Assembly (NCBI RefSeq): GCF_009873615.1
Contig: NZ_SSMG01000001.1
Coordinates: 22,453-86,452 of the forward strand
DNA length: 64,000 nt
Reading direction: 5' to 3'
DNA from: Photobacterium lucens
GTDB taxonomy: Bacteria; Pseudomonadota; Gammaproteobacteria; Enterobacterales; Vibrionaceae
Shown: in pieces, positions 58,044 to 64,000 of the stretch
How positions within the stretch are numbered: position 1 is the stretch's first letter
How the letters are laid out: every line of letters starts with the position of its first letter
Program-made: the position numbers and the translations under genes
The notes under the pieces: generated by a model
Told to the model about the DNA's origin: nothing
The model's input: only the letters and a program-made list of their open reading frames with translations
The model's database searches: none

Positions 58044-60941
58044 ATGACTGTCGAAACGCCCGCTCTTTTTCCGACTATTTCTTCTTTTTCTGCTGTGACG
58101 GATGCAGCTGATCTTGCTATAGAAAAACTAGCTGAACACCATCCTGACGTATTGGCTCAATGGCAAGGTGAAGATCGCGAGGAATTACGTTCAATCCTTG
58201 GGTTGAGTGACTTTATTTCAGCGTCGCTCATCAAGGATCCTGAGTGGTTTAGTTGGATACTAACTCATCGTCACGAATGCGAGCCTGTTTGCTATCGCCA
58301 ATTGTTAGTTGAGCAATTAGCTAAGATCACAGATGAAGCCGGATTGATGCGTGTTTTAAGACAGTTTCGTCGTCGTCAAATGTGTTTAATTGCTTGGCAT
58401 GACTTTGCTAACACTGTGCCTTTAGAGCAGAGTTTAGAAGCGTTATCGCAGTTAGCAGAAGCCTTGATCATGGAAGCTTACCATTGGCTATATCGTCAAT
58501 GTTGTGCTGATTGGGGGACGCCGACGAATGCGCAAGGTGAAGCGCAGCCTATGCTAGTGCTTGGCATGGGAAAACTAGGCGGTGGCGAGCTTAACTTTTC
58601 TTCTGATATCGATTTGATTTTTACCTATCCAGAGAATGGTGAAACCCAAGGCGGGCGCCGATCGTTAGCTAATGCACAATTTTTTACTCGATTGGGTCAG
58701 AAACTGATTAAAGCGCTCGATCAGCAAACCTTTGATGGTTTCTGTTACCGCGTTGATATGCGTTTACGTCCGTTTGGTGATAGTGGCCCTTTAGTGATGA
58801 GTTATGCTGCACTGGAAGATTACTACCAAGAGCAGGGACGTGACTGGGAACGCTATGCGATGATCAAAGCAAGGGTGATGGGGCGTGAGAGCTTTACTCA
58901 GTACCAAGAATTGCGTCAGATGCTGCGTCCCTTTGTGTTCCGTCGCTATATCGACTTTAGTGCAGTGCAAGCTTTGCGTCGAATGAAAGCGATGATCAGT
59001 AGTGAAGTTAGACGTCGTGGACTTAGTAATAACATTAAACTGGGGGCGGGCGGCATTCGTGAAGTGGAGTTTATTGCTCAGTCGTTCCAGTTGATCCGTG
59101 GTGGACGTGAACCTAGCTTGCGTGGACGAGGTCTGCTACTGACGCTTACGGCTATTCGAGAGCTTGAATTATTGCCACAGCAAGAAGTGACAGCATTGGA
59201 GCAAGGTTACTGTTTCTTACGTCGTTTAGAGAACTTGCTACAAGCGATTGATGATAAACAAACACAGACGTTGCCAGAGAAAGTGCTTGATCAAGAACGC
59301 TTAGCTTGTGCGATGGGGTATCAAGATTGGGCTGCATTACTTGATGCAGTTGATCACCATATGCGTGAAATTCATCAAGTATTCGAGCTGATCATTGGTG
59401 CAGATGAGCAAGATGAACAAGTCGAAGTAGATGCGCAATACCATGAATTATGGGCAATGGTACTTAATTATGAAGTATCAGTGGCTATTTTATCTGAGCT
59501 AAATACAGCAGCATCCGTTGAATTAGCCGAGCATTTAATTGGTTTTAAGGCGGAATTGTCGAAGCGTACGTTAGGCCCTCGTGGACGTGAAGTCATGGCA
59601 CGCTTGATGCCGGAAGTGTTATCGCAAGTGGTTACTCGTGATGATGCGATGCAGTTATTGCCACGTTTAACCAAATTGATCATTCGTATTGCTACTCGTA
59701 CTACGTATTTAGAGTTATTAGTTGAACACCCTGCGGCGTTAAAACAGCTGATCCGTTTGTGCGCAGCAAGCCCTATGGTTGCTGATCAATTAGCGCAATA
59801 TCCATTGCTGTTAGATGAATTACTCGATCCGCAGCATTTGTATAAGCCAACCGAGCTGACTTGTTATAAAGATGAGTTACGTGAGTACCTCGCTCGTATC
59901 CCTGAAGAGGATATGGAGCAGCAGATGGAAGCGATCCGTCAGTTCAAACAAATCCAGTTATTACGCATTGCAGCCGCTGATATTGCTGGTGTATTGCCAA
60001 TAATGAAAGTGAGTGATCACTTAACTTATTTGGCTGAGGCGATTATTGCTGCGGTTGTCAATCAAGCTTGGTTACAAATGGCTGAAAAATATGGTGAGCC
60101 GAGTCATTTAGTTGATCGTGATGGCAAAGGATTTGGCGTTGTTGGTTACGGTAAAGTTGGCGGTTGGGAGTTAGGTTATGGTTCTGATTTGGATCTGGTG
60201 TTTATGCATGATTGCCCTGATAACATTTATACCAATGGTCGTAAGGAAATCGATGGACGTCAATTTTATTTACGCTTAGCCCAACGCATTATTCACTTGT
60301 TCTCTACTCGCACCGCATCAGGCGTGTTGTATGAGGTTGATATGCGATTACGTCCATCTGGTGCATCGGGCTTACTTGTCAGCACTGTGAGTGCGTTTGC
60401 TGATTATCAGCAGCAAGAAGCATGGACATGGGAGCACCAAGCGTTAGTACGTGCGCGGATGGTTTATGGTGATATGCCATTAAAGCAAGCGTTTGAAGCG
60501 GTGCGTTTACAGGTGTTATCAGCATCTCGTCAATCAGAGAAACTGGCGACAGCGGTTGCTGAGATGCGAGTCAAGATGCGCGAGCACTTAGGCAAGAAAA
60601 AAACAGGGATGTTTGGTTTAAAACAAGACAAAGGCGGAATTACAGATATTGAGTTTATCGCACAGTATTTAGTGCTGGCTCATGCTGCGGATAAGCCAGA
60701 GGTGACTCGTTGGTCAGACAATATTCGTATCTTCTCATCCATGGCGCAGTGTGAGTTGTTGTCAGCGGAAGATGCCAAACTATTGCAACAGGCATATTGT
60801 GAGATGCGAGATGAAATTCATAAGCTGAATCTATTAGGGCTAGATGCTTATGTACCTGAAACACAATTTGCTGATTTACGTCAAAACGTCAGTGATATTT
60901 GGCAAAAGCTCTTAATCTCATCCAATAGTGATGATAATTAA
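58044..60941 (+). CDS. glnE: Bifunctional glutamine synthetase adenylyltransferase/adenylyl-removing enzyme
   Basis: Adds AMP to and removes it from glutamine synthetase in response to PII. 965 residues with two nucleotidyltransferase domains, each with the G-G-x(9-11)-D-x-D pattern: [20 protein letters not shown] near 173 in the N-terminal (removase) half, and [20 protein letters not shown] near 700 in the C-terminal (transferase) half. A helical PII-response linker joins them. The length is close to E. coli GlnE (946). Next to hldE, as in E. coli and Vibrio. Confidence 0.97.
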   Translation: MTVETPALFPTISSFSAVTDAADLAIEKLAEHHPDVLAQWQGEDREELRSILGLSDFISASLIKDPEWFSWILTHRHECEPVCYRQLLVEQLAKITDEAGLMRVLRQFRRRQMCLIAWHDFANTVPLEQSLEALSQLAEALIMEAYHWLYRQCCADWGTPTNAQGEAQPMLVLGMGKLGGGELNFSSDIDLIFTYPENGETQGGRRSLANAQFFTRLGQKLIKALDQQTFDGFCYRVDMRLRPFGDSGPLVMSYAALEDYYQEQGRDWERYAMIKARVMGRESFTQYQELRQMLRPFVFRRYIDFSAVQALRRMKAMISSEVRRRGLSNNIKLGAGGIREVEFIAQSFQLIRGGREPSLRGRGLLLTLTAIRELELLPQQEVTALEQGYCFLRRLENLLQAIDDKQTQTLPEKVLDQERLACAMGYQDWAALLDAVDHHMREIHQVFELIIGADEQDEQVEVDAQYHELWAMVLNYEVSVAILSELNTAASVELAEHLIGFKAELSKRTLGPRGREVMARLMPEVLSQVVTRDDAMQLLPRLTKLIIRIATRTTYLELLVEHPAALKQLIRLCAASPMVADQLAQYPLLLDELLDPQHLYKPTELTCYKDELREYLARIPEEDMEQQMEAIRQFKQIQLLRIAAADIAGVLPIMKVSDHLTYLAEAIIAAVVNQAWLQMAEKYGEPSHLVDRDGKGFGVVGYGKVGGWELGYGSDLDLVFMHDCPDNIYTNGRKEIDGRQFYLRLAQRIIHLFSTRTASGVLYEVDMRLRPSGASGLLVSTVSAFADYQQQEAWTWEHQALVRARMVYGDMPLKQAFEAVRLQVLSASRQSEKLATAVAEMRVKMREHLGKKKTGMFGLKQDKGGITDIEFIAQYLVLAHAADKPEVTRWSDNIRIFSSMAQCELLSAEDAKLLQQAYCEMRDEIHKLNLLGLDAYVPETQFADLRQNVSDIWQKLLISSNSDDN

Positions 60942-61019
60942 CGGAATAACATAGTCCTGATGCATCTTAATTTTGGTTTATGCTAGTATTTGAGCGTTTT
61001 CACATTCCCGGAGAAAAAA

Positions 61020-62450
61020 ATGAAACTGACCCTTCCTGATTATAACCAAGCAGGTGTGTTGATTGTTGGTGATGTCATGTTAGATCGTTACTGGACAGGA
61101 CCAACAGGTCGTATTTCGCCAGAAGCACCTGTACCTGTTGTAAAGGTTGATCAGATAGAAGAACGCCCGGGCGGTGCAGCTAACGTTGCAATGAACATTG
61201 CAGCCTTGGGTGGTCACGCTAAATTGGTAGGTTTAACCGGTATTGATGAGCCAGCAAAAGCGTTAACGGAAAAACTGTCATCACTGAATGTTTTTTGTGA
61301 TTTTGTGTCGCTTCCAGAATACCCAACCATTACTAAGCTACGTGTGATGAGTCGTGGTCAGCAGTTGATCCGTTTAGACTTTGAAGAAGGTTTCCATAAC
61401 GTTGATCCTGCGCCAATGTTAGCGCGTATGAAGCAGTCACTGGCAGATGTGAAAGCAGTGATTTTATCTGATTATGCAAAAGGCGCGTTAGAGCATGTAC
61501 AAAGTATGATCCAATTAGCCCGTGAAGCTAACGTACCTGTTTTAATCGATCCGAAAGGTTCTGATTTTGAACGTTACCGTGGTGCCACCTTATTAACTCC
61601 AAATTTATCTGAATTTGAAGCGGTGGTGGGTAAAGTAACATCAGATGAAGATTTAGTTGAGAAAGGTCTAGGTCTGATTGATAAATTTGATTTTGATGCG
61701 CTGTTAGTGACTCGCTCTGAGCACGGTATGACGTTATTACAAAAAGGCCAAGAGCCACTACACATGCCAACGCAGGCACAAGAAGTGTATGACGTAACAG
61801 GTGCGGGTGATACGGTAATTTCTGTGCTCGCCGCTTCTCTAGCTGCAGGTAAATCGTTATCTGATTGTTGTAAGTTAGCGAATGCAGCAGCTGGTGTTGT
61901 AGTGGGTAAACTAGGTACATCTACACTATCTACGATTGAGCTAACCAATGCGATCCATGGTAGTCAAGACAGCGGCTATGGTGTGATTTCTGAGCCTCAG
62001 TTAATTCAAGCGGTAAAAGCGGCACGTGCTCGTGGTGAAACAGTGGTCATGACGAACGGTTGTTTTGATATTTTGCATGCTGGGCATGTAGCATATTTAA
62101 CTGAAGCGGCGAAATTAGGCGATCGTTTAATTGTCGCTGTGAACTCTGATAGTTCGGTGAAAGAGTTAAAAGGTCCTGGTCGTCCAGTAAACCCAGAAGA
62201 TCGTCGTATGGCTGTGTTAGCAGGTCTTGGTGCGGTTGATTGGGTAGTACCATTTACCGAGCAAACCCCACAACGTTTGATCAGTGAAGTGCTACCAAGC
62301 ATTCTTGTTAAAGGTGGTGATTATAAGCCTGAAGACATTGCTGGTGGTAAAGAAGTGATTGCTGCTGGTGGTCAAGTACTGGTGCTGAACTTTGAAGATG
62401 GTTGCTCAACCACTAAAATTATTGAAGCGATCCGTGGTGGACGTGGTTAA
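61020..62450 (+). CDS. hldE: Bifunctional heptose 7-phosphate kinase/heptose 1-phosphate adenylyltransferase
   Basis: Makes ADP-heptose for the LPS inner core. ATG at 61020 is used because GGAG lies just before it; the frame opens ten codons earlier. 476 residues, as in E. coli. The N-terminal ribokinase-type kinase (about 1-318) has [19 protein letters not shown] and the anion hole [12 protein letters not shown] near 262. The C-terminal adenylyltransferase (about 345-476) has [19 protein letters not shown] with the HxGH motif. Ends at a strong terminator facing tolC. Confidence 0.97.
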   Translation: MKLTLPDYNQAGVLIVGDVMLDRYWTGPTGRISPEAPVPVVKVDQIEERPGGAANVAMNIAALGGHAKLVGLTGIDEPAKALTEKLSSLNVFCDFVSLPEYPTITKLRVMSRGQQLIRLDFEEGFHNVDPAPMLARMKQSLADVKAVILSDYAKGALEHVQSMIQLAREANVPVLIDPKGSDFERYRGATLLTPNLSEFEAVVGKVTSDEDLVEKGLGLIDKFDFDALLVTRSEHGMTLLQKGQEPLHMPTQAQEVYDVTGAGDTVISVLAASLAAGKSLSDCCKLANAAAGVVVGKLGTSTLSTIELTNAIHGSQDSGYGVISEPQLIQAVKAARARGETVVMTNGCFDILHAGHVAYLTEAAKLGDRLIVAVNSDSSVKELKGPGRPVNPEDRRMAVLAGLGAVDWVVPFTEQTPQRLISEVLPSILVKGGDYKPEDIAGGKEVIAAGGQVLVLNFEDGCSTTKIIEAIRGGRG

Positions 62451-62491
62451 TACGTTGATCATGATTGCTTAGTAGCAAAACCGCAGATAAT

Positions 62492-62519
62492 AAAAAAGCG
62501 CCGAGAGGCGCTTTTTTGT
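62492..62519 (+). terminator. Terminator of hldE
   Basis: Stem AAAAAAGCGCC/GGCGCTTTTTT with a GAGA loop between convergent hldE and tolC; it can work both ways. Confidence 0.92.
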
Positions 62520-62543
62520 TTTTGGTGTCGGTTAAACAAAGTA

Positions 62544-63842
62544 TTAGTTTTGTACTAAGCCTTTGTTGATATCAACGATATCTTGCTCACTTAGTGTACC
62601 TACTGCTTGTTTTAGCTGTAGTTGAGCAAGAATGTAATCATAACGTGCATTCGCTAATTGGCTATTTGCTTGGTATAGACGACGAGTTGAGTCTAATACG
62701 TCAACAATGGTACGTGTACCTACATCGAAACCGGCTTCTGTTGCTTCTAATGCAGATTTTGCAGAAATCACAGACTGTTGGTAAGCGTGAATAGCACCAA
62801 TTTGTGCATTGATGTTGTTGTAGTAGTTACGTACATCTTTTACCACTGTACGGTATTCACCTTCCAGTGATTCACTGGCTGCAACATAGCCATATTGTGC
62901 CTGTTTAACTTTTGATGTGGTGTTACCGCCACTGTAAACAGGTAGCTCCATCTTAATACCGGCAGTTAGTGCGCCTTCATCCGGCATGCCTGGTGCTTTA
63001 GTGGTATCGTTGTAGCTGTAGCCAGTCGTGAACGATAATGTTGGTAAGTGACCTGAGTCTGCTAGTGAAATGTTTTCACGCGCAATATCTTGACCAATGC
63101 GAGAAGCTAATAGGGTTAGGTTCTCTGTTTGTGCTGTTTTCACTAAAGAATCTGCAGATTGTGGTAATTTACTTGCTGCAAATGTCTTGGTGTTCAAAGT
63201 GTCAATTGATGTGTAATCTTGACCTGTGATTTCACGTAGTGCTTCGTAGCTATTCGCTACTTCATTTTGTTTGATGATTACATTAGCCAATACGCTATCG
63301 TATTGTGCTTGTGCATCATGAACGTCAGTAATAGCAGATAGACCCACTTCAAAGCGTTGTTTTACTTGCTCTAATTGACGACCTACCGCTGCTTTTTCAG
63401 CTTCAACGAATTTTAAGTCATCTTTTGCTTTTAGCACATTAAAGTAAGCTTCTGAAACGCGAAGGATCAAACCTTGTTGTTGTACTGCATAAACAGCATC
63501 ACTTTGGCGTGCTTGCTTTTCTGAAATATCTAAGCCAACCCAACTAGCACGGTTATATAGTGATTGAGTTAGGCCAATACCTGCATTGAAACCATTTTTG
63601 CTGTTATTTTTTGCATCTAAATGGAAAGTATCGTAACCCGCAGTTAAATTAATTTGTGGTAGTAGCGCACTGCGAGAAGAGTTAATTGCTTCAAACGCCG
63701 CATCTTTATCTGCCGCAGCTTTAAGCAGTTGTGGATCATTTTGTTTCGCTTGCTGATAAATCTGTGCGAGATCCTCGGCTAGCGCTGATTGACTGAGTGA
63801 GCCAAATGCAAGGCTAATAACGATTGGAAGCAATTTTTTCAT
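62544..63842 (-). CDS. tolC: Outer-membrane channel TolC
   Basis: Trimeric outer-membrane duct for drug efflux and type I secretion. ATG at 63842 is chosen because AGGAAAG precedes it and a signal peptide follows (MKKLLPIVISLAFGSLSQSA, cleavage near ALAED); the frame runs nine codons further upstream. 432 residues with two outer-membrane-efflux repeats, for example LTQSLYNRASWVG in the first and LPVYSGGNTTSKVKQAQYGY in the second. Long helical stretches sit between them. The region 63843-64000 is its AT-rich promoter side, and I see no other gene there. Confidence 0.95.
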   Translation of the reverse strand: MKKLLPIVISLAFGSLSQSALAEDLAQIYQQAKQNDPQLLKAAADKDAAFEAINSSRSALLPQINLTAGYDTFHLDAKNNSKNGFNAGIGLTQSLYNRASWVGLDISEKQARQSDAVYAVQQQGLILRVSEAYFNVLKAKDDLKFVEAEKAAVGRQLEQVKQRFEVGLSAITDVHDAQAQYDSVLANVIIKQNEVANSYEALREITGQDYTSIDTLNTKTFAASKLPQSADSLVKTAQTENLTLLASRIGQDIARENISLADSGHLPTLSFTTGYSYNDTTKAPGMPDEGALTAGIKMELPVYSGGNTTSKVKQAQYGYVAASESLEGEYRTVVKDVRNYYNNINAQIGAIHAYQQSVISAKSALEATEAGFDVGTRTIVDVLDSTRRLYQANSQLANARYDYILAQLQLKQAVGTLSEQDIVDINKGLVQN

Positions 63843-64000
63843 GGATGCCTTTCCTGGTCTTGCTGACAAAAATGGAAGCTAAATATAAAAGTACAAGGTG
63901 TAGTTTACCTTAACGAGCCTTGCTTGAAACTGATCATTGCAAATATTTACGTAAATAAAACGGTTTATTTTTCATTTATGCTGCTTGTGAATTATACAAT

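Overview
The window is a 64 kb stretch of ordinary core chromosome from a gamma-proteobacterium, almost certainly a member of the Vibrionaceae and most likely Photobacterium. The evidence is the moderately AT-rich composition, the protein sequences, and Vibrio-type local gene orders: lptD-surA-pdxA-rsmA-apaG-apaH; rpsU-yqeY-dnaG-rpoD; a leu operon followed by leuO, an acyl-CoA ligase and ilvIH; and cca, gspAB, an SH3-domain gene, pitA, ygiF, glnE, hldE and tolC. I cannot name the species from sequence alone. There is no phage, insertion sequence, CRISPR array, toxin-antitoxin pair or obvious genomic island.

Layout. 1-3.3 kb: end of a DMT transporter, obgE, yjjPB and folA on the plus strand. 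3.3-10.3 kb: a minus-strand operon for outer-membrane biogenesis (lptD, surA), vitamin B6 (pdxA), 16S rRNA methylation (rsmA) and apaG/apaH. 10.4-17.9 kb: djlA, a 2-hydroxyacid dehydrogenase, rluA, rapA and a PIN-PhoH ATPase. 18-21.6 kb: thiBPQ under a TPP riboswitch. 21.8-26.8 kb: leuABCD under a leucine leader-peptide attenuator. 27-35 kb: a PAP2 phosphatase with a VC2487-type glycosyltransferase, leuO, an acyl-CoA synthetase, ilvIH and a tiny predicted membrane protein. 35-38.1 kb: a GntR regulator, pyruvate kinase and tRNA-Ile2. 38.3-42.9 kb: rpsU-yqeY-dnaG-rpoD. 43-48 kb: tsaD, plsY, folB-folK, uppP and cca. 48.2-53.7 kb: gspA-gspB, an SH3 membrane protein, pitA and its DUF47 partner. 53.8-63.8 kb: ygiF, a voltage-gated-type ion channel, a chemoreceptor, glnE, hldE and tolC.

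Many genes serve cell-envelope synthesis: lptD/surA, plsY, uppP, hldE, tolC, gspAB. Others serve translation and macromolecular synthesis: rpsU/dnaG/rpoD, tsaD, cca, rluA, rsmA, obgE. A third group is branched-chain amino acid synthesis. I found no undescribed multi-gene system. The most interesting signals are regulatory RNA or DNA structures between genes: a hairpin that exactly masks the PAP2 ribosome-binding site, a structured and possibly switchable leuO leader, a nested folB leader, and a perfect 18-bp FabR-like palindrome before the acyl-CoA synthetase. Smaller observations are a 43-residue membrane ORF between two terminators and repeated use of the same stem sequences in terminators. 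All functions are inferred by reading sequence; nothing was searched.
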